A stretch of 64,000 nucleotides of DNA from Chelativorans sp. (GTDB lineage: Bacteria; Pseudomonadota; Alphaproteobacteria; Rhizobiales; Rhizobiaceae), in contig NZ_JAPSLH010000007.1 of assembly GCF_031180965.1 (NCBI RefSeq), positions 121,826-185,825 on the forward strand. Reading direction: 5' to 3'. Below are positions 20,599-30,969 of this stretch, piece after piece. Every line of letters begins with the position of its first letter. Within the stretch, counting starts at the first letter, position 1. The notes below the pieces were generated by a model. The model ran no database searches. It was not told the DNA's origin and was given only the letters and a program-made list of their open reading frames with translations. A program made the position numbers and the translations under genes.

Positions 20599-20918
20599 CC
20601 GGAAAGCTCCGCCGCCGTCTCGACCTCGACCACCCAGACGTCTGGATCGAAGCGCAGTTCGCGGGCGAGGCGCTTTTCCACCTCTTCCTCCTCGCCGGTC
20701 ACCAGGACGGAGACGAACTGTCTCTCGCCCGGCCGGGCCGCGTCGTAGCTCGTCTGCGGCGCGGGGCTGTATAGCTCCAGTTCGCCGATGCGCGTGCGGT
20801 GCAGGATGAAGATGGCGCCTGCCTCCCGGGCGCCTTTGCGGCGGACCGCGGCAAAGCCTCCGTCGGAGAAGACACGCCTCACCAGCGCCGACACCCACAA
20901 TTCGCTGGTAACCCGCAT
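20574..20918 (-). CDS. DUF1491 family protein
   Basis: 'MRVTSELWVSALVRRVFSDGGFAAVRRKGAREAGAIFILHR', 'FDPDVWVVEVE'. Confidence 0.85.
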   Translation of the reverse strand: MRVTSELWVSALVRRVFSDGGFAAVRRKGAREAGAIFILHRTRIGELELYSPAPQTSYDAARPGERQFVSVLVTGEEEEVEKRLARELRFDPDVWVVEVETAAELSGYLTLVSD

Positions 20919-20940
20919 GCTTCCCTCTCACGAGGCGTCG

Positions 20941-21771
20941 TCAGTTGATGAGGCCGATCTCGCGCATCTTGGCGACCGAGGCCTCGTCCGGCTCGCCGGT
21001 CACGGGCAGGCCGAACAGCGACTGAAACTCGCGGAGCGCCTCGCGGGTTCGCGTGCCCATCACGCCGTCCGTTTCCACGGCGTCGTTGCCGAATGCCTTG
21101 AGGCCCGCCTGCACGCGGCGGACCAGCGCATCGCCCGCCTCGACGGAGGCGGTCTGCACCTCGCCTGTCGAGACCTGCGTTGCTTGGGGGCGGCTCTCGG
21201 AGGCCGTGGAGGCTTTCGCCTGCGTCGCGCTGCCGGCAAGACCCAGCTGCTGCAGCAGCGCCGCGTCGATATCGCCATTCGGCTCGAGGCCCACGATCCG
21301 CCGGTAAGTCGTGATGGCCGCGCTGGTCTGCGGGCCCGGCAGTCCGTCGATCGGACCGCGATAGAGGCTGAGATCGCTCAGCACCGACTGCACCGCCCGC
21401 ACCGTGGCATCGCCGCCGGCCTCGGGCACGGAGCCGGTGGACTCCGGTGCGGGTTCTGCGGAAGACTGCTCCTGCTCCGGAGCAGCTGCGCGCTCTTCGC
21501 GCGGAGCGGGCCGCGGGGTGGCCTCGGCGGGCAGCTCCGCGCGGGCAAGCCCCGACGCAAGCACGCGGGTGGACAGGAAAGCGCTTGGATGCACCTGCGG
21601 CTGGTAGAAGACCGCGTTGGCGGAAATGAATGCCAGAGAGACCAGAAAGGCCGTCGTGCCGCCCACCGCCACCGGGTTGCGGGCCACTCCCGCGCCCGCG
21701 CTCGAGATTGCGCTGCGCAGCCAGCCTCCGCGACGCCCGCGCGGACTAGGCGGTTTTGCGTAGCGCGTCAT
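20941..21771 (-). CDS. Membrane-anchored peptidoglycan-binding domain protein (two PG_binding_1 repeats)
   Basis: 'VQSVLSDLSLYRGPIDGLPGPQTSAAITTYRR' and 'VQAGLKAFGNDAVETDGVMGTRTREALREFQ'. Confidence 0.85.
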   Translation of the reverse strand: MTRYAKPPSPRGRRGGWLRSAISSAGAGVARNPVAVGGTTAFLVSLAFISANAVFYQPQVHPSAFLSTRVLASGLARAELPAEATPRPAPREERAAAPEQEQSSAEPAPESTGSVPEAGGDATVRAVQSVLSDLSLYRGPIDGLPGPQTSAAITTYRRIVGLEPNGDIDAALLQQLGLAGSATQAKASTASESRPQATQVSTGEVQTASVEAGDALVRRVQAGLKAFGNDAVETDGVMGTRTREALREFQSLFGLPVTGEPDEASVAKMREIGLIN

Positions 21772-23536
21772 CGTACCAGTCGCCATTCCAGTTCGCCCCG
21801 CTTTTTGCGGCCTCTGCCTCCCATTCCGCCCGCTCCTCCGCCGGCAGCACCGGCAATGAGACATGGACCCGCGTGCCGGCGCCCGGCGCGCTCTCGATGC
21901 TCAAGCCGCCGCCCTGCAGCCGCACCAGCCCCTTCACCAGGGCCAGCCCCAGGCCCGTTCCCTGATACTGGCGCGTATAGTCGTTACGCACCTGCATGAA
22001 AGGCTTCCCGACTCGCTTCAGATCCTCTTCGGAGATGCCGATCCCCGTATCGCTGACGGTGAATTCCAGGCGGTCGCCGCAGCGCCGCGCGCTGACCTTG
22101 ACCTCGCCGGCGGGCGTGAATTTAACCGCGTTGGACAGAAGGTTGATCAAGACCTGCTGCACCGCCCGGCGGTCGCAATGCACCGTCCCGACATCCTCCG
22201 CGATCTCCGTCGCAAGATGAACCGACTTGGCTTCCGCCTGCTGCGCCGTCATGGCCATGCACAGGCGCACCGCGTCTTCGAAGCGGAAGGCTTCGGTCTG
22301 CAGCGCATAGGCGCCCGACTGCAGCTTCGAAACGTCGAGGATCGCGTTGACGACCGAAAGCAGGTGGCCGCCCGCCTCGCGGATCAGCTCCACATATTCG
22401 CGCTGCTTCCCGTTGGCGAACCTGCCGAACATCTCGTTCGCCAGCACATCGGAAAAGCCGACGATCGCATTGAGCGGCGTCCTGAGTTCGTGGCTGACGG
22501 AGGCGAGCAATTGGTCGCGCGCCAGCACCGCCATTTCTGCCGTGCGCCGCGCCGAGGCGAGCGCCTCTTCCAGCGCCGCGGTGGCGGCATCGTCGCGCAG
22601 CATGACCAGGAAGCCGCCCTCCCCGGCCTTGCCGAGGAATTCGCATATGAAGCTGCGATAGGCGGCGTGGCTCGGGATTCCCGGCTCGGCGGGAACGCGG
22701 ACGCGGACACGCATCGTCCGCGCTTCCGCTCCTTCCCGGAGATCGCTCAGCGCCGACAGCCAGGCGACCCGGTCGGCAACATGGATCCGGTCGAAGAAAC
22801 CTGACCCCAGAAGCATTTCCGGCGCGACGCCGAGCAGCGGCTCGGCCCTTCCGGACACGGAGGTCACTTCCCCCGTCTCCTGCAGCCGAAGGAGAGCGGC
22901 GCCGATGATGTCCTCCAGCGCCGGCGCGGGTTCCTCCGCCGCCTCCCGGCGCTCGGTCCCGAGAACCAGCGGCAGGCGCGCAAGAATGGTCAAGGCATAG
23001 GCCAGCGGCACCATCCATTGCCAGGCGGAGGCTGCGGATATGCCGATGGAGAAGAAGGCAGGCAAGGCTGCGCCGATCGCCAGCGCCGCCGCCGCGGCGG
23101 CTATGCCGAAGCCGATCGCCCGCCGCGAACGGCCCACCCATGCCGATTCCAGCGCCAGCGCCGCGCTCATGGCCGCAAGCGGCGAGGCAAGCCCGCCGCC
23201 GGCGGCAAGAAGGAGACCAAGGCAGATTGCGCCAAAGGAAAGGGCGAGCGGCTCGACCATCCGCCGCTTGGCCGTCGTGATCAGCGCAAAGGGGGCGAGC
23301 AGGCCGATGCCGAACACTAGGGCGATGGAGGCAAGCGCGTCCGCCGCGCCGACCCGCCGAACGGCGACCTCGGCCGTAGCCAACGCCGCCAGGACCGCGC
23401 CGGCGAGCAGAACCTCGACCAGCCGCAGCTGCCGCGCCCGTTCCTCGCCCCCCGTCACGGACGGGTGGAGAAGGCGCGCGCAGGCGGCTTTCAGCCCCTG
23501 GGGCAAATGGACGGGAAGGGAGGCTTTCGTGCTCAA
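21746..23536 (-). CDS. Multi-TM PAS-type sensor histidine kinase
   Basis: '[29 protein letters not shown]', 'DTGIGISEEDLKRVGKPFMQ', 'GTGLGLALVKGLV'. Confidence 0.9.
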   Translation of the reverse strand: MSTKASLPVHLPQGLKAACARLLHPSVTGGEERARQLRLVEVLLAGAVLAALATAEVAVRRVGAADALASIALVFGIGLLAPFALITTAKRRMVEPLALSFGAICLGLLLAAGGGLASPLAAMSAALALESAWVGRSRRAIGFGIAAAAAALAIGAALPAFFSIGISAASAWQWMVPLAYALTILARLPLVLGTERREAAEEPAPALEDIIGAALLRLQETGEVTSVSGRAEPLLGVAPEMLLGSGFFDRIHVADRVAWLSALSDLREGAEARTMRVRVRVPAEPGIPSHAAYRSFICEFLGKAGEGGFLVMLRDDAATAALEEALASARRTAEMAVLARDQLLASVSHELRTPLNAIVGFSDVLANEMFGRFANGKQREYVELIREAGGHLLSVVNAILDVSKLQSGAYALQTEAFRFEDAVRLCMAMTAQQAEAKSVHLATEIAEDVGTVHCDRRAVQQVLINLLSNAVKFTPAGEVKVSARRCGDRLEFTVSDTGIGISEEDLKRVGKPFMQVRNDYTRQYQGTGLGLALVKGLVRLQGGGLSIESAPGAGTRVHVSLPVLPAEERAEWEAEAAKSGANWNGDWYDDALRKTA

Positions 23537-23974
23537 TTCGACGCGCTCTGTCTGTCCGCTTCACCGGGCTCTTCTTCTCGCTCCGACCCTCGCACTCACC
23601 CTTTAAGGAAAGGATAAATGGCCCGCATTGGAGGCCGTGCCGAAAGGCCAAAACGCAGCGGAGCTGCAAGTTCTGCCCGGTTGAATGCTGCCATGGTTAA
23701 CAAAGGGTCGCCCGGAACCGCGCCTTCGAAGGCAGCGCAACAGCAGGGCTGAAAACGGCCGAAAAGCGGAATTCAGAGCCTCTCGAACAGCTTAGCTGGT
23801 TAGCGAGGGGTAACGAACCCGCTGGGAATCGAGGAGAACTCGATGAAAATGCTGTTTTCCGGCTTTCTTTACGGATTCGTGGCGAATTTTACGCAATTGA
23901 TGGAGCGCTCGGGCGCGCGGAGCTTGCCCCCTGAGGCACCTGCGCGCCGCAACGGAATCGGTGGGAAGAAAGAC

Positions 23975-24337
23975 ATGGGACTTCTTGTCCGCTCAGCAGC
24001 GGGGCTTTCCCTTCTGTTCCTGATACTGCCGATCGACGTCGGGGAAACGGCCGGCGAGCAGCAACAGCAGGTGGGCCCGATCCAGGCCCTCTTCGCCGCG
24101 CGTGATGCGGTGCTTGATCTCGCGGGCATTTGCGAGCGCCAGCCGGATGTCTGCGCCACGGCGAGGGCTGCGCTGGCCACCATTGTCGCAAGGGCGACGG
24201 AGGCGGTGCGGCTTGCCCAGTCCGTCGGCGACAGCGGCCAGCCGCCCGAAGCGGCAGTTCTACCTGACGCGGCACTGCCCGAGACGGCGCCCGCAATCCC
24301 CATCCCGGCGCAGCGCGAGGCTTCGCCGGCCGGCTAG
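23975..24337 (+). CDS. DUF5330-like secreted hypothetical protein
   Basis: Signal-like N-terminus 'MGLLVRSAAGLSLLFLILP', 'ALFAARDAVLDLAGICERQPDVCATARAALATI'. Confidence 0.7.
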   Translation: MGLLVRSAAGLSLLFLILPIDVGETAGEQQQQVGPIQALFAARDAVLDLAGICERQPDVCATARAALATIVARATEAVRLAQSVGDSGQPPEAAVLPDAALPETAPAIPIPAQREASPAG

Positions 24338-24394
24338 CTGCCACGTGCCGGATTTTTCCGTGACGCCCCGGCGGTGAGGCACTATATGCGGGCC

Positions 24395-24820
24395 ATGGGC
24401 ACCAGCATCGAGACGATCCGCGACGACTTCGCCTTCCTGGACGACTGGGAGGAGCGCTACCGCTATATCATCGAGCTCGGAAACGACGTGCCGGCCTACC
24501 CCGAGGCCGCTCGCAACGAGGCCCACAAGGTGCGGGGCTGCGTGAGCCAGGTGTGGCTCTACACGGAGATCGGCGAGGGACCGGACCCGGTCATCACCTT
24601 CCGCGGCGATTCAGATGCGCATATCGTGCGCGGCCTGGTCGCGATCATGCTGGCGCTGTTCAGCGGCAGGCGCGCGAGCGAGATCCTCGCCACCGATGCC
24701 GAGGAGACGATGCGCACCCTCGGCCTTGACGAGCACCTTACGCCGCAGCGGGCGAACGGGCTGCGCGCCATGGTCCGCCGCATGAAGGAGGAGGCCAGCG
24801 CCGCCATGACGGCGGCGTAG
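24395..24820 (+). CDS. sufE: SufE family Fe-S metabolism protein
   Basis: 'RYRYIIELGNDVPAYPEAARNEAHKVRGCVSQVWL' with conserved Cys. Confidence 0.92.
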   Translation: MGTSIETIRDDFAFLDDWEERYRYIIELGNDVPAYPEAARNEAHKVRGCVSQVWLYTEIGEGPDPVITFRGDSDAHIVRGLVAIMLALFSGRRASEILATDAEETMRTLGLDEHLTPQRANGLRAMVRRMKEEASAAMTAA

Positions 24821-24829
24821 GCTTCCGGT

Positions 24830-25645
24830 TCAGCGCAGGTTCGGCCGGTATCCCTCGGCCCCCCAATGGAGGATCGCGCGGCGGCGCGGCCGATGCGGCT
24901 CGTAGTGGCGGTTGAGCGCGGCAAGCGCCGTCTTCAGGACCACCTTGGCCGAACGCACCGGCCAGCCGCGCTCCATCTCCACGCGCTCCAGCCCCTTCAG
25001 GAAGCAGCACACATCGACCAGCACCCCGGCAAGCTCGGGACCCACGGCGGAAAGCGCGTTGTCTACCCGCTGGCGCGCGGCGAGCGCCGCGTCGGTCAGG
25101 TCGGCAATCCCGTTCTCGCGGCCGTCGCGCCGCCCGCTCGCCACCGCTTCGCTCCAGTTGGCCCCAAGGCGCGGCATGATCTGCCCGCGCGTATAGTCGG
25201 CGCGAAGCCGCTCGCCGGCGCGGAATTCGCCGTCCTCCAGGAACGACTTTCCGTCCCGCATGCGCAGGCGCGCAAGCTGCGCCAGCGGCGATTCGGACAG
25301 GTTGGCGCGCACGGTCCGCTCGGCGCCGTCAGCAAGGATCCGGCGGGTGCCGATCTCGATCTGCTGCGCCAGGAAAGGCTCGTCCGGAGCCTGCTCGCGC
25401 CTGGCCGAAGCCCTCCCCTCCGGCGAAAGGGTCAGCCGCCCCTCCGCTTCCTCAACGACGCCGCTGCGCGCCAGTGCCGCGAGCGTCGCCACGGCGGCCG
25501 AGATCATCCCGCGCTCGCCGCCGTCAAGGAGCATGGTGCCCTCCTTGGCCGAAGGCCGCGGCAGGGCTGCGCCGCCGGCGAGGAACCGCACCACGCGCAG
25601 CTTCTCTCTCTCGGCGCGCTTCGCATCCATTGAGGACCGCTTCAT
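24830..25645 (-). CDS. DUF6456 / helix-turn-helix domain protein
   Basis: 'ESPLAQLARLRMRDGKSFLEDGEFRAGERLRADYTRGQIMPRLGANWS', 'VLVDVCCFLKGLERVEMERGWPVRSAKVVLKTALAAL'. Confidence 0.8.
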   Translation of the reverse strand: MKRSSMDAKRAEREKLRVVRFLAGGAALPRPSAKEGTMLLDGGERGMISAAVATLAALARSGVVEEAEGRLTLSPEGRASARREQAPDEPFLAQQIEIGTRRILADGAERTVRANLSESPLAQLARLRMRDGKSFLEDGEFRAGERLRADYTRGQIMPRLGANWSEAVASGRRDGRENGIADLTDAALAARQRVDNALSAVGPELAGVLVDVCCFLKGLERVEMERGWPVRSAKVVLKTALAALNRHYEPHRPRRRAILHWGAEGYRPNLR

Positions 25646-26070
25646 CGCAGGACCTCCATGTGCCGGAATGCCGCCGCCGTCACCTGCTCCGTCATATGGA
25701 TGATGCGGTCGAAGTCCTCATCGTCGCGCAAGTCCTCGATCGTGTGGCAGGCATGCAGCACGGTCGTGCGGTCCCGGCCAAAGCCGCGGCCAATATCGTT
25801 CATCGACAGGCGCAGCACCACATGGGCCACATACATGCCCATCTGCCTCACCCGCGCGACCTCGGTCGAGGATCGGCCTGGCCGCCTCAGCTCCTTTCCG
25901 CTGACATTGAAGACCGCGGCGACGATATCCATCACGCATTCGCAGATATCGATCACCCGCTCATCGCTGACGGGGCTGAGCTTGCGCGGGAACGGACTCT
26001 GGGTTCCGAGAAACCCGATCGGCTCCTTATCTGACTGGATTTTTCTTGCGGTGGCTTGCACGGAACACAT
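25642..26070 (-). CDS. Stand-alone DnaA C-terminal (domain IV) HTH protein
   Basis: 'RRPGRSSTEVARVRQMGMYVAHVVLRLSMNDIGRGFGRDRTTVLHACHTIEDL' resembles the DnaA domain IV signature; no AAA+ domain; ATGA overlap with downstream DUF6456 gene. Confidence 0.85.
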   Translation of the reverse strand: MCSVQATARKIQSDKEPIGFLGTQSPFPRKLSPVSDERVIDICECVMDIVAAVFNVSGKELRRPGRSSTEVARVRQMGMYVAHVVLRLSMNDIGRGFGRDRTTVLHACHTIEDLRDDEDFDRIIHMTEQVTAAAFRHMEVLR

Positions 26071-26270
26071 CCCATGTTCGAGAGGAATATATTCCTTATA
26101 TCCAGCCTCGCATGGGGTGTGAACAAAAAGAGAACGAATATTTTTCGACGGTGAGGTCAAGCCACTGATTCAGCGGCTTCTTTTTTCTTTGGCCCCGGAT
26201 TTTTGCCCCGAATCTATCCCCACCCCCCGACGCGCGGCGACACTCGCCCTGTCAAAAACAGGAGCCCGTT

Positions 26271-26612
26271 ATGGAGATGTCGCTGCAGCTGGAAGCCAGG
26301 CTTTTTCGCCGGGCGAAGGAGGAAGAGGTCGCGCAGGCGCGCCAATGCGCCGCGTTCTTCCTCATCTCGGGAATAGATTTGTCAGCCGCCCTCGAGACAA
26401 CGGGGACGGAACGGGCGGCGATCCTTGCCCGGCTTCGCCGGCTGATCGAGCGTGAGCGGCTCAAGGGTGCCCGGCGCCACTGGAGCTACGATCTTAACCG
26501 GCACATTGCCCTGAAACAGGCATATGATCGCCTGGACCCACTGGGCGACGAGAAGACAAGGCGCCCGAGGCCGCCGCGCATACGCCGGCGCAAAATGAAA
26601 GCGGCGCCTTGA
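26271..26612 (+). CDS. Conserved-looking hypothetical basic protein (113 aa)
   Basis: Intact ORF with coding-like composition, helical/basic C-terminus. Confidence 0.6.
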   Translation: MEMSLQLEARLFRRAKEEEVAQARQCAAFFLISGIDLSAALETTGTERAAILARLRRLIERERLKGARRHWSYDLNRHIALKQAYDRLDPLGDEKTRRPRPPRIRRRKMKAAP

Positions 26613-26624
26613 GAGGCGCCGCTT
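26599..26624. terminator. Bidirectional hairpin between convergent genes
   Basis: Perfect 10-bp stem aagcggcgcc-ttgaga-ggcgccgctt overlapping the 3' end of the plus-strand ORF and downstream of mucR. Confidence 0.75.
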
Positions 26625-26643
26625 GAAGCTCAGGTCGAAAACG

Positions 26644-27069
26644 TCACTTGGTCTTGCGCTTGCGCCCCAGCCCCATCTTCTTGGCCAATTGCGAGCGGGC
26701 CACGGCATAGGCCGGCGCCACCATGGGATAGTTCGGATCAAGGCCCCACTTCTCGCGGTATTGCTCCGGAGTAAGACCGTAGTGGGTCATCAGGTGGCGC
26801 TTCAACGACTTGAACTTTTTGCCGTCTTCCAGGCAGATGATGTATTCGTCATGCACCGAACGCTTCGGATTTACCGCCGGCTTCTGCTTTTCGGCAGGCG
26901 CCGGTTCGCTGTTGCGGGTCACACGGCCAAGGGCGGCATGCACGTCCGCGATAAGATTCGAAAGCTCCGCCACCGGAACGGGATTGTTGCTTACATAAGC
27001 AGCAACAACATCCGCAGTCAGTTCCATAAGCGTCTCGTCGCTTTTTGTATGTTGCTCATCCATATCCAT
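26644..27069 (-). CDS. mucR: MucR/Ros family zinc-finger transcriptional regulator
   Basis: '[26 protein letters not shown]', '[49 protein letters not shown]'. Confidence 0.95.
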   Translation of the reverse strand: MDMDEQHTKSDETLMELTADVVAAYVSNNPVPVAELSNLIADVHAALGRVTRNSEPAPAEKQKPAVNPKRSVHDEYIICLEDGKKFKSLKRHLMTHYGLTPEQYREKWGLDPNYPMVAPAYAVARSQLAKKMGLGRKRKTK

Positions 27070-27446
27070 TATCCTGCCCCAACCTAAATCCTGATCCACA
27101 CTCGCATCCTTTGTAGGCCACCGCAACTTAACACCATTCGTTCTGATCATATGGCGCGGACCTCCGTAGTTGCGGGGTTATTCACACTTCAATTCGCTCC
27201 GTCAACTCACATTTTTTTTCACAGAGGCCGCCTGCTTAATATTGTTATACTTGCTTCCACTGGCGTTGAAGAGCGTGCTCCTGCGGCTTTCCGCCAAACC
27301 TATAAAAAATCATGTAGAGCACGGTTTTTTTGCAGCTGACTAGCTTGGAAATGTCGTGAATCCACCCGTTCGGAAGGCACACAGCGGCGGAAACATCCTC
27401 CGATGGATATTTTTGCGGAGAATAGTTTGGCGGGGTGAAGAACTGA

Positions 27447-27806
27447 TCAAGTTTTTCCATCTGGCTGCTGATTCGCGATCTTCGCCATGTCGTCATGCAC
27501 CGATCCGCTCCAGAGCCGGTAGCCGGCGCCATAGGAAGCCTTGGCCAGAAGATGAGCGGAGATCGGCGCCGTCAGTAGAAAGAAGACAACGGCCGCCAGC
27601 GCGCGCGTCACCGTGGCGTGATCCTCGGCATAGATCGCGAGCGCGATCAGCATGAGGCCGGAGCCCAGAGTGCCTGCCTTGGAGGCCGCATGCATGCGCG
27701 TGTAGAAATCCGGCAGGCGCAGCAGGCCGATGGAAGCGACCAGCGCGAAGAGCGCTCCGATCAGGATCAGCGTGCCGACAAGCAGGTTCTGGATCAGCTC
27801 AATCAT
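27447..27806 (-). CDS. mnhG: Monovalent cation/H+ antiporter subunit G
   Basis: '[38 protein letters not shown]'. Confidence 0.92.
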   Translation of the reverse strand: MIELIQNLLVGTLILIGALFALVASIGLLRLPDFYTRMHAASKAGTLGSGLMLIALAIYAEDHATVTRALAAVVFFLLTAPISAHLLAKASYGAGYRLWSGSVHDDMAKIANQQPDGKT

Positions 27807-28134
27807 CGGCCTTCTCCGCATAGATGCCCAGCGGGTCCGGCGCGACGAACTCCTCCTCGTAGCGCCGGCTCATCACGAAGCGGGCAAAGGCTACCGTCGC
27901 CAGGAACCCGACCAGCCCGAGCGCAATCGCGATGTCGAGATAGAGCGTATAGCCGGTGCGGATGCCGATCACGGCAATGAAGCCTATAGCGATCGCCACC
28001 AGCATGTCGAGCCCGACCACCCGGTCCGGCAAAGCCGGTCCGCGCAGGACGCGCACCACCGTCAGCAGGAAGGAAAGGCTCAATATACCCAGCGCGGCAA
28101 GCTCGGCAAATGCAAGGAATCCCTCTCCGGTCAT
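27799..28134 (-). CDS. mnhF: Monovalent cation/H+ antiporter subunit F
   Basis: '[36 protein letters not shown]', operon position. Confidence 0.92.
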   Translation of the reverse strand: MTGEGFLAFAELAALGILSLSFLLTVVRVLRGPALPDRVVGLDMLVAIAIGFIAVIGIRTGYTLYLDIAIALGLVGFLATVAFARFVMSRRYEEEFVAPDPLGIYAEKADD

Positions 28135-28604
28135 CGAAACGCCTCCATGATCCTGCGCTCGAAACCCTCGGCGATGTCCTTGCGCAGCTGCTCCACATCG
28201 GCGCAGTCGAGGGCGTGCACGTAGAGCAGCTTGCGGTCCTCCGACACGTCCACCGAGAGCGTGCCGGGCGTCAGGGTGATCATATTTGCCAGAAGGGTGA
28301 TCTCGAAGTCGCGGTCGACGGTGAGCGGGTAGGAGAAGATGCCCGGCCGCAGTTCCATGCGTGGCGAAAGCACCAGCATCGCGACGCGCCAAGCGGAAAG
28401 GACGAGCTCGTAAAGGAAAAGGCAGGTCAGCGCGATGATCTTGCTGGAGCGGCGGAAATAGCCGAGCGAGCCGACCTGCTCCCGGATGAGATAGAGCGCG
28501 ACCGCGCCGAGTACGAGGCCGAAGATCATGTTGGCGAGGGACAGGGAACCGGTCACCGCGGTCCAGACCAGCGCCAGAAGCAGGTTCATCAGCGGGAGCC
28601 TCAT
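28131..28604 (-). CDS. mnhE: Na+/H+ antiporter subunit E
   Basis: '[30 protein letters not shown]', ATGA overlaps with neighbours. Confidence 0.92.
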   Translation of the reverse strand: MRLPLMNLLLALVWTAVTGSLSLANMIFGLVLGAVALYLIREQVGSLGYFRRSSKIIALTCLFLYELVLSAWRVAMLVLSPRMELRPGIFSYPLTVDRDFEITLLANMITLTPGTLSVDVSEDRKLLYVHALDCADVEQLRKDIAEGFERRIMEAFR

Positions 28605-30166
28605 GGCCGCGCGCCCTCCGGGAACACCGTATCGATATAGGCCGAGGCATCGAGGATGCCGGCTGCGGCACGTTCCGCGAGCTCGATCACAGGCTGGGGA
28701 TAGACGCCCATGAAGAGCATCGGCAGTGCCAGCGCAGCGAGCGCCAGATACCCCAGAAGCGGGGTCGTCGATGCCGCCGCCATGGGCGCTGCATCGGCCC
28801 TTTCCCGCCAGATGGCGAGGATGAAGACACGGCCCAGGGCAAGCGTGGTGAGGAATCCCGTGGCAAGCACGGCTAAGGCAAGCCATGGCTGGCCGACGTC
28901 CAGCGAGGCGCGCACCAGCATCACCTTCGGCCACAGGCCGGAAGCGGGCGGCAGGCCGGCCGCCGAAAGCATCAGCAGGAGCGCGAAGGCAGCGATCATG
29001 GGATGGGCGGAATAAAGCCCCGAAAGCGTGCGCAGCGAATAGCTGCCGCCGATGCCGTTCATGACGCCGGCGAGCAGATAGAGCGCCGCCATGACGATCA
29101 TCGAATGGAAGGCATAGAAGATGCTGCCGGCCAGCCCCTCGGCGCTTCCCAGGGCGAGCCCCGCCAGCATGATGCCGACGCTGGATATGACGACGAAGCC
29201 CAGCACGCGGCGCAGGTCCGTCTGCGACAGCGCGCCCATGATGCCGATGACCATGGTGCCGGCCGCCACCCAGGCGATCACACCGGAAAGGATGGCGCGC
29301 TCCGGCGGGAACAGCATCACGAGCGTTCGCAGGAGCGCGTAGACACCCACCTTGGTCAGGACGCCGCCGAACAGCGCGGCGGTCACGATGCGCGGGGTGT
29401 GATAGGAGGCCGGCAGCCAGAAATTCACCGGAAAGGCCGCCGCCTTCATACCGAAGGCGAGCAGGAAGAACATCGCTAAGGTCGTCAGAGGCGCGGCCTC
29501 GCGCACGCTGTCGGCCTTGCGCGCGATGTCGGCCATGTTGAGCGTGCCGAAGACGCCGTAGAGCAGCGCGGTGGCGGTCAGGAAGAATGTCGTGCCGATC
29601 AGGTTGAGGATGGCATATTTCGTCGTGCCGTCGAGCTGGCGATGCTCGGAGCCCAGCACCAGCAGCCCGAAGGAGGAGATGAGGAAGACCTCGAACCAGA
29701 CATAGAGGTTGAAGATGTCGCCGGTGAGGAAGGAGCCGCTGACGCCGGCCATCATCAGCATGAGGAAAGGATAAAAGCCGTAGCGCCGCCCGATCGTGCC
29801 GATATCGGTGGTCGAGTAAAACGCGCAGACCAGCGCCACGAGCGTTGCCACCAGCGAAAGCGATGCGCCGAGGATGTCCGCCGTGAAGGAGATGCCGAAG
29901 GGCGGCAGCCAGCGCCCCATGGTCATCACCACCGGCCCCTCATCGAGAATGCGCGCAAGCAGCAGCATGTTGCCGACCAAAGTGGCGGCCAGTCCCGCCA
30001 GCGCCACGCCGGCCTGCGGCTTGGTCTCATGGCGGAACATGAGCAGCACCGCACCCACCAGCAGCGGGATCACCACTGGCGCCACGACGAGCCAGTCGGC
30101 CGCGCCGGTGGGGGCAAGCACCATGGCGCGCGACAGATCAATTGCTTCGGTTGCTCCAACGGCCAT
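28601..30166 (-). CDS. mnhD: Monovalent cation/H+ antiporter subunit D
   Basis: Proton-conducting membrane transporter region '[24 protein letters not shown]', '[24 protein letters not shown]'; start near 30166. Confidence 0.93.
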   Translation of the reverse strand: MAVGATEAIDLSRAMVLAPTGAADWLVVAPVVIPLLVGAVLLMFRHETKPQAGVALAGLAATLVGNMLLLARILDEGPVVMTMGRWLPPFGISFTADILGASLSLVATLVALVCAFYSTTDIGTIGRRYGFYPFLMLMMAGVSGSFLTGDIFNLYVWFEVFLISSFGLLVLGSEHRQLDGTTKYAILNLIGTTFFLTATALLYGVFGTLNMADIARKADSVREAAPLTTLAMFFLLAFGMKAAAFPVNFWLPASYHTPRIVTAALFGGVLTKVGVYALLRTLVMLFPPERAILSGVIAWVAAGTMVIGIMGALSQTDLRRVLGFVVISSVGIMLAGLALGSAEGLAGSIFYAFHSMIVMAALYLLAGVMNGIGGSYSLRTLSGLYSAHPMIAAFALLLMLSAAGLPPASGLWPKVMLVRASLDVGQPWLALAVLATGFLTTLALGRVFILAIWRERADAAPMAAASTTPLLGYLALAALALPMLFMGVYPQPVIELAERAAAGILDASAYIDTVFPEGARP

Positions 30167-30171
30167 GTCGC

Positions 30172-30549
30172 TCAGTACCCCAGCGGCGGAAGCTCTTCGC
30201 CCTCGGGCTCGGCGACCCGCATGCCGTCCGTGTCGTCGGTGCCGAGTTCCTGATAGGTGCGGAAAGCAAGCACGAGCAGGAAGGCGAAGAAGGAGAAGGA
30301 GATGACGATGGCCGTCAGGATCAGCGCCTGCGGCAGCGGATTGGCCGTGACCCCGGCCGGCACGTCGAGATCGACCGGGATGATCGGCGGAACCTCGCGC
30401 ACCACCCGGCCCATGGTGAAAATGGTGAGGTTCACCGCGTTGCCGAAGATGGTGATGCCGAGGAGAATACGGATGATGTGTCTCGAGAGCATCAGATAGA
30501 TGGCAACGGCAAAGAATATGCCGACCACCACGGCCAGGATCGCTTCCAT
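30172..30549 (-). CDS. mnhC: Na+/H+ antiporter subunit C (NuoK-like)
   Basis: 'LSRHIIRILLGITIFGNAVNLTIFTMG', 'DPLPQALILTAIVISFS'-type motif ('NPLPQALILTAIVISFSFFAFLL'). Confidence 0.93.
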   Translation of the reverse strand: MEAILAVVVGIFFAVAIYLMLSRHIIRILLGITIFGNAVNLTIFTMGRVVREVPPIIPVDLDVPAGVTANPLPQALILTAIVISFSFFAFLLVLAFRTYQELGTDDTDGMRVAEPEGEELPPLGY

Positions 30550-30968
30550 CAGGCGTGCTCCCTTTCCTCGAGCGCCAGTGCGATGGAGGTGATCGAGCCC
30601 AGCACGACAAAATAGACGCCAATATCGAAAAGGATCACGGTCGAAAAATCGACCGGTAGGCCCAACAGGTCGATGGTGGTCCAGAGTCCGGTCAGGAAGG
30701 GCACGTCGAAGAACAGGGACACGACCCCGGACGTAGCCGAGACCAGAAGCCCGAAGGCGGAGATCGCCATCGGGTGAAAGTAAAGCGCGCGCCGCACGGG
30801 AGAGACGCCGCAGGCGATTCCGTAGATGGCGAATGCGGAGGCGGCGATCAGCCCGCCTATGAAGCCGCCGCCCGGCTCGTTGTGGCCGCGCAGGAGGACG
30901 AATATGGAAAAGAGCACCATCAGGGCCGTGAGGTATGGCGCCGTGGTGCGGAAGATCAGGGTGCGCAT
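30549..30968 (-). CDS. mnhB: MnhB domain protein, Na+/H+ antiporter subunit B
   Basis: '[26 protein letters not shown]', '[17 protein letters not shown]'. Confidence 0.93.
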   Translation of the reverse strand: MRTLIFRTTAPYLTALMVLFSIFVLLRGHNEPGGGFIGGLIAASAFAIYGIACGVSPVRRALYFHPMAISAFGLLVSATSGVVSLFFDVPFLTGLWTTIDLLGLPVDFSTVILFDIGVYFVVLGSITSIALALEEREHA

Positions 30969-30969
30969 C

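Noticed and set aside
30167-30622. N-terminal extension of the mnhD frame to 30622
   Set aside because: Overlaps mnhC in another frame; the mnhD protein begins near 30166.
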